Positions 1 through 8,033 of a stretch of DNA of 64,000 bases are shown in pieces. A program made the translations under genes and the position numbers. The stretch is taken from positions 1-64,000 of the forward strand of contig DKMQ01000066.1 in assembly GCA_002470565.1 (NCBI GenBank), in the 5' to 3' direction. The number at the start of each line of letters is the position of its first letter. The first letter of the stretch is position 1. This DNA is from Oceanospirillaceae bacterium UBA7410. GTDB lineage: Bacteria > Pseudomonadota > Gammaproteobacteria > Pseudomonadales > Balneatricaceae. Below the pieces are notes generated by a model, which ran no database searches, had not been told where the DNA came from, and worked only from the letters and a program-made list of their open reading frames with translations.

Positions 1-423
1 CTGCATAGGGAATGACCACCCAAATTCTTGTTCAAATAGATTCTCAATAGTGTTGGAGGTTACTTGGTCTTTGTTGCTGGTAGCAATGACCAAGCCTGGT
101 TTACCTTCTATGCGCAGTTGGCCGCTGCCCAAGGGGCCATTAATTAATAAATCAAATTCATTGCCTCTTTGGCGCCACGTTATTAGGCCAGAATTATTCT
201 TATTATTAACATAAACAGCTAATTTACCTTCAACGTCCCACTGCACAAGCTGTTCTAGTTGCTTTTGTTTGTATGAAAACGGTGAGTAGGCATTGGCTGC
301 TGTTGCTATAGATGGAAGGCTGCTTAAAGGTGCGGTACTGCAGGCTGCGATGCCTATGAAGGCTAAGCCTAAAACGGTGATCCGTATGAGGTTTTTAAAC
401 CCTCTAATCCTTGTGGAATTCAT
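1..423 (-). CDS. lolB: Outer-membrane lipoprotein LolB, C-terminus outside the window
   Basis: LolB is the outer-membrane receptor that takes lipoproteins from LolA and inserts them into the outer membrane. The visible 141 residues start with a signal peptide and a lipobox ending in GIAAC. Typical LolB sequence follows: WDVEGKLAVY, then LITWRQRGNEFDLLINGPLG, then a glycine/proline-rich stretch near the window edge. The family is about 200 residues, so roughly the last third lies beyond base 1. The ATG at 421-423 lies inside the last codons of the upstream TPR gene (20-base overlap), so the two are translationally coupled. This gene was missed as a long reading frame only because its stop is outside the window. 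Confidence 0.88.
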   Translation of the reverse strand, partial: MNSTRIRGFKNLIRITVLGLAFIGIAACSTAPLSSLPSIATAANAYSPFSYKQKQLEQLVQWDVEGKLAVYVNNKNNSGLITWRQRGNEFDLLINGPLGSGQLRIEGKPGLVIATSNKDQVTSNTIENLFEQEFGWSFPMQ

Positions 424-2155
424 TTTGTGCATCCAAGATAGCTTGTTTAATAAGCGCATTATCAGGCTCTTTTTCAAGTGCAAGGTTCCATGTATTAAAA
501 GCACCTTGAGTGTCTCCAAGAGCCCATTTTACAACACCCAAGTGAGCTGCCATTTCTGCTATGGGCATTATATCATAGGCTTGAGAGAGTAAATTTAGGG
601 ATTGTCTCAAATGTCCTAGCCGATATTTCACCCAGCCTAGGCTATCCATAATGGCAGGGTTTTTAGGATCTAGGGCGAGTGCTTTGAGAATCAATGCTTG
701 GGCTTCTTTAAGCTTTATATTGCGTTCTGCATAGGAATAGCCCAAGGCATTAAGTGCGTTAACGTGATTAGGTTCTATGTCGATAATGCGCTGTAACATT
801 TGTTCGGTGATATCAAATTGATGAAGTGAATCGGCAAATAAGGCGTAGGCATATAAAAGTGAAATATTATTGGGGTGTTTATGTAATGCTTTTTGGTAGA
901 TCTGTGTAGTTGCTTCAAAGTCTTGTGCTTGTTGTAGATAGCTTATTTCTAAAGCAAAAATATGTGGGCTTAAATCTTGGTTTTGATCGCGCAGCTGGAG
1001 AAAATATGAAGCCCTTGAAAGTGTGTTGGGGGCCTCTAGTTCAACCAGCAAGTTGAGGGCGTTGACTCGATCAGGGCCTTGGTTTATCTGACTTAAAAAA
1101 CCGATAGCTTGATTGGGCAGCTCTTCACGAAGGGCACTTAGGGCCATATAGTAGAATGCGCTGTGCTTGGTTGGGTCAAGCTCTATAGCTTTTTTTAAAT
1201 AAGAAATCGTTGCTGAATAATCATTATTTTCATAGGCTAAAAGGCCCGTTGAATATTGAAAGTAAAAGTGATTGGGCTGGCGCCTTGTTAGCTCTTTGAA
1301 ATATTCATATGCCAAAACAGGGCGACGCATTAGCGTAAATGTTTGAGCATGCTGATTAATCAACACGCTAGGAGCCTGCTCCAGTGGTCTAGTATATTGG
1401 GACAAATAACGATCTGCACCGTCCAGATCATTACTTTGAATTAATAAATCCCCATAAAAAAATTGCGCTTCAAGGTACCTTTCATCAAATGATAGTGATG
1501 TTTCTATATGCGCTATAGCCTGATCAGTTTGGTCTAATTTTTTTGCCAAAATAGCCAGTGCGTAATAAATCTTTTTGTGACTTGGGTAGGTGTCTAGCCA
1601 TAACTGGAATTGATGCTGTAAACCTTTTTTAGTTGCGTCAGTGCTTAAGTTCGCTACACGAACCAATCCTTCACCACCACCACGTTTAAGCTCTTTTTCT
1701 AAAGCATCTATGGTTTTTTCAAATTGTTGGTTAAGGCTTTGTGCCTGAGCGATGTATTGCCAGGGAAGTGGGTCTTGGGGTGCAAGCTGGCTCCATAAAA
1801 AACTAGCTTGAATGAGAAGGTCTGGTGTTTGAGAAAGCTGTGCTGAATATGTGGCTCGTATGGCGGTGTTTAGGTCTTGGGTTGATTTGGCAGCTTCAAT
1901 CAGTTGTGTTGTTGAAGTTTTGTAATCGCCTCTTTGTAATGATAGTTCACCTATTAAAAGCTTAGATAGCTGCGCAGTAGTGAGGTTATGCTTAGGGCTT
2001 GGTAAATTTTGCTCAGTTTCTATGTTGCCAATTTTGATTGCACTATTACTTGTGCTGCTACAACTTATAACCATAACGCAGGCAATGACAACACCTACAA
2101 GGCGGGCACCCCAGTGAATGTTGAAGAATAAGTAAAGTGATGGCAATCCCGACAA
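404..2155 (-). CDS. TPR-repeat lipoprotein upstream of lolB
   Basis: A 583-residue secreted protein with a hydrophobic N-terminal segment and a lipobox (VISC, Cys32), so probably a membrane-anchored lipoprotein on the periplasmic side. From about residue 60 to the end it is built of tetratricopeptide repeats. Clear units include YYALAILAKKLDQTDQAIAH, a repeat around FYYMALSALREELPNQAIGF, and NALGYSYAERNIKLKEAQAL followed by DSLGWVKYRLGHLRQSLNLL near the C-terminus. The same TPR-lolB order, divergent from hemA, is common in pseudomonads and relatives. TPR arrays bind other proteins and the partner here is unknown; a link to lipoprotein or envelope assembly is inferred only from lolB. An internal start would remove part of the signal, so I keep the long one. 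Confidence 0.8.
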   Translation of the reverse strand: MSGLPSLYLFFNIHWGARLVGVVIACVMVISCSSTSNSAIKIGNIETEQNLPSPKHNLTTAQLSKLLIGELSLQRGDYKTSTTQLIEAAKSTQDLNTAIRATYSAQLSQTPDLLIQASFLWSQLAPQDPLPWQYIAQAQSLNQQFEKTIDALEKELKRGGGEGLVRVANLSTDATKKGLQHQFQLWLDTYPSHKKIYYALAILAKKLDQTDQAIAHIETSLSFDERYLEAQFFYGDLLIQSNDLDGADRYLSQYTRPLEQAPSVLINQHAQTFTLMRRPVLAYEYFKELTRRQPNHFYFQYSTGLLAYENNDYSATISYLKKAIELDPTKHSAFYYMALSALREELPNQAIGFLSQINQGPDRVNALNLLVELEAPNTLSRASYFLQLRDQNQDLSPHIFALEISYLQQAQDFEATTQIYQKALHKHPNNISLLYAYALFADSLHQFDITEQMLQRIIDIEPNHVNALNALGYSYAERNIKLKEAQALILKALALDPKNPAIMDSLGWVKYRLGHLRQSLNLLSQAYDIMPIAEMAAHLGVVKWALGDTQGAFNTWNLALEKEPDNALIKQAILDAQNEFHKD

Positions 2156-2333
2156 AATTAAGTTTCTTTGCTAGTGCAGTAATGATTAAGTGTATCAAAT
2201 GGGGGCCTTTACACAATACTCGCGTAACCACAAAATGATAAATATTAAACCGCTTTTTTGTGATTAGTAGGGCGCAAATACAATAGCCCTTACTTAGGCG
2301 CTTTGTTTGCTATGGAGGCGGTTAAGTTTCGGG

Positions 2334-2339
2334 TATAAT
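2334..2339 (+). promoter_or_regulatory. Candidate -10 box for the hemA operon
   Basis: A perfect TATAAT lies 45 bases before the hemA start, in the divergent spacer between the TPR gene and hemA. The hexamer 17 bases upstream (TATGGA) is a poor -35, so the call rests on the -10 alone. Confidence 0.4.
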
Positions 2340-2383
2340 AGTTTTTTTAGCGTTTCGTAACTGTTTGGCATCCGCAGACCATC

Positions 2384-3685
2384 ATGACTTTGTTTGTATT
2401 CGGCATTAACCACACCACAGCCTCTGTTGATATGCGTGAAAAGCTTGCCTTCGCGCCAGAAATTACTGCGGCTGCTTTACAGCAGTTAGTGAGTCAAGAA
2501 GGGGTGTTAGAAGCGGCTATTTTATCTACCTGTAATCGCACAGAGATTTATGGCAGGCTGGACTTGGGTGCTGAAAAAGTTATTCAGCAGGATGCGCAAT
2601 TAAGTATTGAGTCTGGTCATGTGATTGCCAAATGGTTATCTGACTTCCATCAGGTTCCTTTAGACCAAGTAAAGCACCACAGTTACTTTCAGCAAGACGA
2701 CCAAGCTGTTAAACACATGATGCGAGTGGCAAGTGGCCTAGATTCTATGGTGTTGGGAGAGCCACAAATTCTTGGCCAGTTAAAGTCTAGTTTTTCTGTA
2801 GCACGACAAGAAAAAACCGCCACCAGCCATTTAATCCGCATGTTTCAAAGTGCCTTCAATATGGCTAAATATGTGCGCACTCATACGGCTATTGGTGAGA
2901 ATCCAGTGTCTGTAGCCTTTGCTGCAGTGGCTATGGCGCGGCAAATTTTTGCTAATTTACAAGATCAAACTGCATTGCTCATTGGTGCTGGTGAAACCAT
3001 AGAGCTAGTAGCTCGTCATTTACATGATGCAGGGCTAAAGAAAATTATTGTAGCTAATCGCACGTTAGCTAGGGCGCAAGAGTTGGCTCATGAATTTAAT
3101 GCACAAGCGGTTTTGTTAGCAGATATTCCAGATCATCTAGCTGCTGCTGATATTGTAATTTCCTCTACTGCCAGCCAATTGCCCATATTAGGTAAAGGCG
3201 CAGTAGAGCTAGCACTTAAAGAGCGTAAACATAAGTTGATGTTTATGGTGGACATCGCAGTGCCTCGTGATATAGAAGCGCAAGTGGCCCAACTTGATGA
3301 TGTTTATTTATATACCGTGGATGATTTAAAAGATGTCATCGACGAAGGTATGCGTTCTCGTCAAGAGGCTGCAAAAGCTGCTGAAGTGATGATAGAAGAA
3401 GGGTTGTTAGCCTATCTAGAGTCAGAGCGTGCACTAGATGCAGTGGATAGTATTCGCGATTATAGACAGCGAATGGAAGCGATAAGAGATGAAGAGTTGG
3501 AGCGCGCGATAGCGCTGTTAGCTAAAGGTGGGGAAGTAGAGATGGTTATGCAGCGTTTTGCTAGATCCCTCACCAATAAAATGATGCATGCACCTACGGT
3601 GCAATTAAAAAAAGCCAGTGCCTTAGGTGATGATAAAAGTCTAGCCTTATTGCAAACCATGTTTGATTTGAATAAAACCTTATGA
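2384..3685 (+). CDS. hemA: Glutamyl-tRNA reductase
   Basis: HemA reduces glutamyl-tRNA(Glu) with NADPH to glutamate-1-semialdehyde, the first committed step of C5 tetrapyrrole synthesis in the cytoplasm. The 433-residue length is normal. The N-terminal catalytic domain carries the nucleophilic cysteine in STCNRTE (Cys50). A Rossmann domain begins at the GAGE motif (residues 201-204), and the C-terminal helical dimerisation domain ends in the usual run before the stop. The gene leads the operon hemA-prfA-prmC-moeB and overlaps prfA by an ATGA. No clear Shine-Dalgarno precedes the ATG, but the protein aligns to the family from its first residue ([13 protein letters not shown]). Haem supply fits the many c-type cytochromes of the sox locus, though hemA is essential in any case. 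Confidence 0.97.
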   Translation: MTLFVFGINHTTASVDMREKLAFAPEITAAALQQLVSQEGVLEAAILSTCNRTEIYGRLDLGAEKVIQQDAQLSIESGHVIAKWLSDFHQVPLDQVKHHSYFQQDDQAVKHMMRVASGLDSMVLGEPQILGQLKSSFSVARQEKTATSHLIRMFQSAFNMAKYVRTHTAIGENPVSVAFAAVAMARQIFANLQDQTALLIGAGETIELVARHLHDAGLKKIIVANRTLARAQELAHEFNAQAVLLADIPDHLAAADIVISSTASQLPILGKGAVELALKERKHKLMFMVDIAVPRDIEAQVAQLDDVYLYTVDDLKDVIDEGMRSRQEAAKAAEVMIEEGLLAYLESERALDAVDSIRDYRQRMEAIRDEELERAIALLAKGGEVEMVMQRFARSLTNKMMHAPTVQLKKASALGDDKSLALLQTMFDLNKTL

Positions 3686-4773
3686 AAGCCTCAATACTTA
3701 GTAAATTAGAACGCCTACAAGATCGCTATGAAGAACTAGAAGCCCTATTGGGTGTAGCCGAAGTGATTATGGATCAGGATAAATTTAGAGCTTATTCCAA
3801 AGAATACGCAGAGCTTGAAGACGTAGTTAATAACTACGGCCAATACGTTCAGTTGCAAGCTGATATGGAAGAAGCCAAGCTTATGTTGGCTGAAGATGAC
3901 GCTGAAATGAAAGCCATGGCTGAGGAAGAAATTCAAGATGGTAAAAAGCGTCAAGCAGAGCTAGAGCTAGACCTGCAAAAGCTTTTATTACCCAAAGATC
4001 CTAATGACACCCACAACACCTTTGTAGAAGTTCGTGCAGGCACAGGTGGAGATGAAGCGGCTATTTTTGCTGGAGATCTTTACCGTATGTATACACGCTA
4101 TGCTGAAAATATGGGCTGGAAGGTCGAGATTATTAGTCAAAACGCAGGCGAGCATGGTGGCTATCGTGAAATCATCTTGCGCATGGTAGGCAATGATGTG
4201 TATTCACGTCTTAAATTTGAGTCAGGTGCTCATCGTGTTCAGCGGGTGCCAGAAACAGAGTCACAAGGACGCATCCATACTTCTGCTTGCACTGTGGCTG
4301 TCATGCCAGAAGTAGACTCGGTCGATGAAGTTGATATCAATAAAGGCGACCTTCGTATTGATACCTTTAGGGCCTCTGGTGCTGGTGGTCAGCACGTTAA
4401 CAAAACAGACTCAGCTATTCGTATCACTCACCTGCCCACAGGCACTGTAGTAGAGTGTCAGGACGAAAGGTCTCAGCATAAGAACAAAGCCCGTGCTCTG
4501 TCCCTTTTGGCTTCTAGGCTGCTTTCTAGTGCGCAAGAAGTAGTTGCAGCAGAACAAGCAGATGCCCGTAAAAGTTTGGTAGGTAGTGGTGACCGGTCTG
4601 AGAGAATACGCACCTATAACTATCCTCAAGGTCGGGTAACAGATCACCGCATAAACCTCACTCTTTATAAATTGGGTGATATTATGGAAGGTGATGTGAA
4701 CTGCATTATTGAACCACTAAGCAATGAGCATCAAGCCAATCTGTTGGCTTCTCTAGCAGAAAATGAAGGTTAG
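3682..4773 (+). CDS. prfA: Peptide chain release factor 1
   Basis: RF1 recognises UAA and UAG stop codons and triggers peptide release on the ribosome. The 363-residue protein has the N-terminal coiled-coil domain, the PxT codon-recognition tripeptide (PET, residues 190-192, as expected for RF1 rather than the SPF of RF2) and the catalytic GGQ (residues 235-237) within GAGGQHVN. The start codon overlaps the hemA stop (ATGA), giving translational coupling. The next gene, prmC, methylates the GGQ glutamine of this protein, so their adjacency is functional as well as conserved. Confidence 0.98.
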   Translation: MKASILSKLERLQDRYEELEALLGVAEVIMDQDKFRAYSKEYAELEDVVNNYGQYVQLQADMEEAKLMLAEDDAEMKAMAEEEIQDGKKRQAELELDLQKLLLPKDPNDTHNTFVEVRAGTGGDEAAIFAGDLYRMYTRYAENMGWKVEIISQNAGEHGGYREIILRMVGNDVYSRLKFESGAHRVQRVPETESQGRIHTSACTVAVMPEVDSVDEVDINKGDLRIDTFRASGAGGQHVNKTDSAIRITHLPTGTVVECQDERSQHKNKARALSLLASRLLSSAQEVVAAEQADARKSLVGSGDRSERIRTYNYPQGRVTDHRINLTLYKLGDIMEGDVNCIIEPLSNEHQANLLASLAENEG

Positions 4774-5677
4774 TTCGAACATAATGTCTAACTATGGCCC
4801 TAACTGCACGCGCCAACGCGCATTAGCTTGGGCCAAGTTAAGTTTTTCTACAGCAGCTCAGCCCACCCAAAGCCCTGCTTTGGATGCCCAGCTTCTGTTA
4901 TGTAAGGTGCTAGATGTGACTAATGCTAGCCTCCATGCTTGGCCAGACAAGCTTCTAAGCATGGAGCAATGGAGTGGGTTTGAAGCTTTGGTACAAGAGC
5001 GCTGCTTGGGCAAGCCTGTAGCTCACTTGTTGGGCACGCAAGGCTTTTGGAGTTTAGACTTACAAGTTGATGCATCCACCTTGATTCCTCGCCCAGAAAC
5101 TGAGATGTTAGTTGAAATAGTGCTTGAGTTAAATTTACCCCGTTGCGCCAGTGTTGTAGATTTAGGTACGGGCAGCGGTGCTATCGCACTAGCTTTGGCT
5201 AGCGAAAACCCCCATTGGCAAATAGTAGGTGTGGATCAATCATTAGCTGCTGTGAATCTTGCGAAAGCTAACGGGTTTAGCTCCAGTTTAGAGCAAGTTA
5301 AATTTTGCCAAGGTAACTGGGCCCATGGGTGGGTGAAAGACGACTCTAAACCCCTGCACTGTATTGTTAGTAATCCTCCTTACATCGATGCCCAAGACCC
5401 CCATTTAAATCAAGGTGATGTGCGCTATGAGCCCTTATCTGCCCTTGTGGCTGATAACCATGGCATGGCAGACATCGAAACCATTGCGCAGCAAGCGGCA
5501 CAATTATTGGAAGTAGATGGGTGGTTGGTATTTGAGCACGGCTACGATCAAGGCGAAAAAGTAGCTAAACTATTAGCCAGTTTAGGATTTAATCATGTCA
5601 CTACGCGTAAAGATTATAATGGCCAAGACCGAGTGACTTTTGGCCAATGGTCAGCTAATGCAGGAGCTAAATTATGA
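4763..5677 (+). CDS. prmC: Release factor glutamine methyltransferase
   Basis: PrmC (HemK) uses S-adenosylmethionine to N5-methylate the GGQ glutamine of release factors. A helical N-terminal domain is followed by a class I methyltransferase fold with the SAM-binding motif [14 protein letters not shown] and the substrate-amide motif NPPY (residues 204-207 counted from this start). The longest start (4763) overlaps the end of prfA by 11 bases. An ATG at 4784 (MSNYGP) would give 297 residues and is equally plausible; I cannot decide from the ribosome-binding sequence. The stop overlaps the moeB start by an ATGA. Confidence 0.95.
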   Translation: MKVSSNIMSNYGPNCTRQRALAWAKLSFSTAAQPTQSPALDAQLLLCKVLDVTNASLHAWPDKLLSMEQWSGFEALVQERCLGKPVAHLLGTQGFWSLDLQVDASTLIPRPETEMLVEIVLELNLPRCASVVDLGTGSGAIALALASENPHWQIVGVDQSLAAVNLAKANGFSSSLEQVKFCQGNWAHGWVKDDSKPLHCIVSNPPYIDAQDPHLNQGDVRYEPLSALVADNHGMADIETIAQQAAQLLEVDGWLVFEHGYDQGEKVAKLLASLGFNHVTTRKDYNGQDRVTFGQWSANAGAKL

Positions 5678-6420
5678 ATGATGAGCAGCTGCAGCGTTAT
5701 AGTAGGCAAATCATGCTGCCAGATTTTGACTATCAAGGGCAGCAAAAATTACTAAGCGCTAGGGTGCTGATTATCGGTCTAGGAGGTTTGGGCAGCCCTG
5801 CGGCACTGTATTTGGCATCTGCAGGTGTGGGTACTTTGGTATTGGTTGATGATGATGTGGTAGATCAGTCCAACTTACAGCGCCAAATTATTCATGGTGA
5901 AGCTGATATAGGTACAAGTAAAGTCTTGTCGGCCAAGCAAAGTATTGCTGCACTTAATAGTGATGTGTTGGTAGTGACGATCAACAGTCGGCTTGAAGCT
6001 AGTGCGTTACTAAAAGAAGTAATAAAGGCTGATGTGGTATTGGATTGTTGTGATAATTTAGCGACACGCCTAGCGGTTAATAAAGCCTGCTTGCAAAGCC
6101 ACACACCTCTTGTTTCTGGCGCTGCTATTCGTATGGAAGGCCAGGTTACAGTTGTGGATCCTCGCCAACCTAATACACCTTGTTATCACTGCTTAACTCA
6201 ACTTACAGGAGATCAGCAAGGTAGCTGTTCAACTAACGGTGTGATGGCACCACTTGTTGGGATTATTGGAGCAACTCAAGCGATGGAAGCCATAAAGGTG
6301 CTTTCTAGCTTCGGGGAACCATTAGTGGGTAAGCTGTTGTTATTGGAAGCAAAAACGATGCACTGGCAAACTTTTAGCCTAGCTAAAGACATGAATTGCG
6401 TAAGCTGTGGCGAAAATTAA
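5674..6420 (+). CDS. moeB: Molybdopterin-synthase adenylyltransferase MoeB (HesA/MoeB/ThiF family)
   Basis: This E1-like enzyme adenylates the C-terminus of MoaD (or of ThiS) so that sulfur can be transferred to it, here most likely for molybdopterin. The 248 residues contain the nucleotide-binding glycine loop GLGGLG (35-40), the family RQI motif and four zinc cysteines in two pairs (CYHC and CVSC, the latter at 242-245). There is no C-terminal rhodanese domain, so it is the short bacterial form. It ends the hemA-prfA-prmC operon, a position held by moeB in many gammaproteobacteria. The molybdenum cofactor it serves is needed by SoxC in this same window. ThiF is the main alternative. Confidence 0.85.
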   Translation: MNDEQLQRYSRQIMLPDFDYQGQQKLLSARVLIIGLGGLGSPAALYLASAGVGTLVLVDDDVVDQSNLQRQIIHGEADIGTSKVLSAKQSIAALNSDVLVVTINSRLEASALLKEVIKADVVLDCCDNLATRLAVNKACLQSHTPLVSGAAIRMEGQVTVVDPRQPNTPCYHCLTQLTGDQQGSCSTNGVMAPLVGIIGATQAMEAIKVLSSFGEPLVGKLLLLEAKTMHWQTFSLAKDMNCVSCGEN

Positions 6421-6480
6421 TCAAATCTCATTTTTTTTATCCTTTTTTAGTGTTTTTTGGGTTTGTTCGGCTGTAGAGGC

Positions 6481-6508
6481 TTGACTCTAAATCTCAATGG
6501 TTTACTAT
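6481..6508 (+). promoter_or_regulatory. Promoter of tRNA-Ser
   Basis: TTGACT (6481-6486) and TACTAT (6503-6508) are 16 bases apart and lie just upstream of the tRNA-Ser gene. A GC-rich discriminator (CGCGC) follows, as is usual for growth-rate-controlled stable-RNA promoters. Confidence 0.6.
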
Positions 6509-6521
6509 ACGCGCTCTCTGC

Positions 6522-6612
6522 GGAGGGGTGGCAGAGTGGTCGAATGCAACGGTCTTGAAAACCGTCGTGGGTTTGTAGCCCACCGAGAGTTCGAATCTCT
6601 CCTCCTCCGCCA
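6522..6612 (+). tRNA. tRNA-Ser (anticodon UGA)
   Basis: The gene folds as a class II tRNA with the long variable arm of serine tRNAs. The acceptor stem pairs GGAGGGG with CTCCTCC (one G-U), the anticodon loop CTTGAAA carries TGA, the T-loop is TTCGAAT, and the discriminator is G followed by an encoded CCA (6610-6612). Confidence 0.97.
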
Positions 6613-6647
6613 TTTTATTTGTGCAGGTGTGATGTTTTTAATCATAT

Positions 6648-6676
6648 TTGAGTAGTAGCGTAATAGGTTTTTATAT
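6648..6676 (+). promoter_or_regulatory. Candidate promoter of the first tRNA-Lys unit
   Basis: TTGAGT (6648-6653) and TTATAT (6671-6676) are 17 bases apart. The predicted start of transcription falls at about 6683-6684, exactly where the duplicated tRNA-Lys unit begins. Confidence 0.5.
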
Positions 6677-6683
6677 TGCGTAT

Positions 6684-6796
6684 TAAGGGGCGCAATCTAC
6701 CAAGCCCCGTAGAGAATTTGGGTCGTTAGCTCAGTTGGTAGAGCAGTTGGCTTTTAACCAATTGGTCGGGCGTTCGAGCCGCCCACGACCCACCAT
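6684..6796 (+). repeat. Direct repeat, copy 1: leader hairpin plus tRNA-Lys
   Basis: This 113-base unit recurs at 6902-7014 with only two mismatches, both in the leader. It comprises a short leader with a GGGGC/GCCCC hairpin (6687-6691 with 6704-6708) and the whole tRNA-Lys gene. Sequence similarity stops just outside the unit. Confidence 0.9.
6720..6795 (+). tRNA. tRNA-Lys (anticodon UUU), copy 1
   Basis: A standard cloverleaf with acceptor GGGTCGT/ACGACCC, D-arm AGCTCAGTTGGTAGAGC, anticodon loop CTTTTAA (TTT), T-loop TTCGAGC, discriminator A and encoded CCA (6793-6795). It is identical in sequence to copy 2 at 6938-7013. Confidence 0.97.
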
Positions 6797-6888
6797 ATTA
6801 AATCGTATCAACCGGTAAATGTTGGTCAGTTTATTGCTGTACAGTAATAGGTTGTGTGGACATAATTTTTAAACTATTAAAGTTTATT

Positions 6889-6894
6889 TATTAT
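6889..6894 (+). promoter_or_regulatory. Candidate -10 box of the second tRNA-Lys unit
   Basis: TATTAT stands at the same distance from the repeat unit as the -10 of copy 1 (218 bases on). The -35 position is only TTTTTA, so this promoter is weak by sequence and copy 2 may rely on read-through from copy 1. Confidence 0.3.
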
Positions 6895-6901
6895 TAAAAA
6901 G

Positions 6902-7014
6902 TAAGGGGCGCAGTCTACCAAGCCCCGCAGAGAATTTGGGTCGTTAGCTCAGTTGGTAGAGCAGTTGGCTTTTAACCAATTGGTCGGGCGTTCGAGCCGC
7001 CCACGACCCACCAT
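6902..7014 (+). repeat. Direct repeat, copy 2: leader hairpin plus tRNA-Lys
   Basis: Second copy of the 113-base unit at 6684-6796, offset by 218 bases. The leader hairpin is 6905-6909 with 6922-6926. The flanking bases on both sides differ from copy 1. Confidence 0.9.
6938..7013 (+). tRNA. tRNA-Lys (anticodon UUU), copy 2
   Basis: Same sequence as copy 1: acceptor GGGTCGT/ACGACCC, anticodon TTT, discriminator A, encoded CCA (7011-7013). A strong intrinsic terminator begins 11 bases after the CCA. Confidence 0.97.
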
Positions 7015-7024
7015 CATAAGAAAC

Positions 7025-7057
7025 AGCCCTCTCTAGGCAACTAGCGGGGGCTTTTTT
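7025..7057 (+). terminator. Intrinsic terminator of the tRNA-Ser/Lys cluster
   Basis: AGCCC (7025-7029) pairs with GGGCT (7048-7052), extended by two further pairs. An inner CTAG/CTAG stem is capped by a GCAA tetraloop, and a run of T (7052-7057) follows. The hairpin overlaps the last codons of the convergent DUF1853 gene. Confidence 0.82.
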
Positions 7058-8004
7058 GTGGCTAAAACTAAACCACGATGCTTAAAGACCCAGGGTTCAA
7101 GTAAGTGGTCAGCCTCACCAATATCATGGGAGTGGTGAGTGTGTAATGGGTAAGCGCGTTCATATACCAGAACCATGTTTGGCCAAGAATCTGCGGTTGT
7201 AAGTTGAATGAGTGTTTCGTGGTTGATAGGAACAGGGTCGCTATAATGACGTGGTCCACCGATCCAATGCCACTTGGGTAAAATAATAAACCCTCGTTCT
7301 AACCCCTCAATGGGTTTAATCTGCTCAAGTTCATGGTGCTCTAGCCACCAACCACGCTGATGATTTGGGTCAACACCAATGTCTTTGACAGTGGTGGAGT
7401 GCCAGTTTTCATAGGCATAGAACAAGATGCCCGTTAACAGCAGCTGACGGTGACTTGGCAGGGGTAAGCACTGTTGCTGTAAGAAATCTAATACTTGCTC
7501 AGTGTGGCTCAATGGAAGCTGGTGTTGGCGTAACCTATCCCACTTAAGGTCTAAGCGGTCTCGCCCCGCTGGGCCAATAAAATCTTCTAGCCTAGAGCCG
7601 CCCTTAGTGAGTAAATAAAACTTTATCGAAAGCTCTAAGTGCACAACTTCGCTGGCACTATTTCGATAAATAAGATCTAACTCGCCAAGGGTTCGTTGGG
7701 GTGTTTGAATCACCAAGTTTCTGGCAATAATGTGGTTGTTCTTGGATGCGTTGAATAAATGTTCGACGCAATCTTCAAAATGTTTGCCCAAGCGATAGGC
7801 GGGCTGTGCGGGGTAAGTTACCAAGCAATTCATGGCTACTTTGGGTTCGACGGTAATATCTTGAGGAATAAATAAGCTTACTGTGGGTGTGGCCAACATA
7901 AGGGGTTGGCTTTGTAACAGCCAATCTAAGTCAACTTGGATATCAACTTCAATGGGATTGCCAGTTTCATGGTTGTATTGATCTTGTTGGCCCACAATAG
8001 ACAC
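7033..8004 (-). CDS. DUF1853 family protein
   Basis: A 323-residue soluble protein that I recognise as the DUF1853 family; no function is established. The best conserved part is GELDLIYRN followed by HLELSIKFYL, giving Asp110, Glu124 and Lys128. That is reminiscent of a PD-(D/E)xK nuclease core, but the Glu-Lys spacing is wider than in the classic motif, so a nuclease role is only a suggestion. It has no signal peptide or membrane segment. Its last codons lie inside the terminator hairpin of the convergent tRNA cluster. Its start is 29 bases from the divergent MFS gene, so both promoters must share or overlap that short spacer. Confidence 0.75.
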   Translation of the reverse strand: MSIVGQQDQYNHETGNPIEVDIQVDLDWLLQSQPLMLATPTVSLFIPQDITVEPKVAMNCLVTYPAQPAYRLGKHFEDCVEHLFNASKNNHIIARNLVIQTPQRTLGELDLIYRNSASEVVHLELSIKFYLLTKGGSRLEDFIGPAGRDRLDLKWDRLRQHQLPLSHTEQVLDFLQQQCLPLPSHRQLLLTGILFYAYENWHSTTVKDIGVDPNHQRGWWLEHHELEQIKPIEGLERGFIILPKWHWIGGPRHYSDPVPINHETLIQLTTADSWPNMVLVYERAYPLHTHHSHDIGEADHLLEPWVFKHRGLVLATKKPPLVA

Positions 8005-8033
8005 CCTAACTTACTGTTTGATAAGGGAGTATA

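Noticed and set aside
293-592. A 99-codon open frame on the plus strand over lolB and the TPR gene
   Set aside because: It runs antisense to two well-supported coding sequences and has no recognisable domain or ribosome-binding site.
6684-7014. Paired tRNA-Lys repeats as integration (att) sites of an element
   Set aside because: Only about 105 bases lie between the copies and there is no integrase; each copy is a complete tRNA gene with its own leader.
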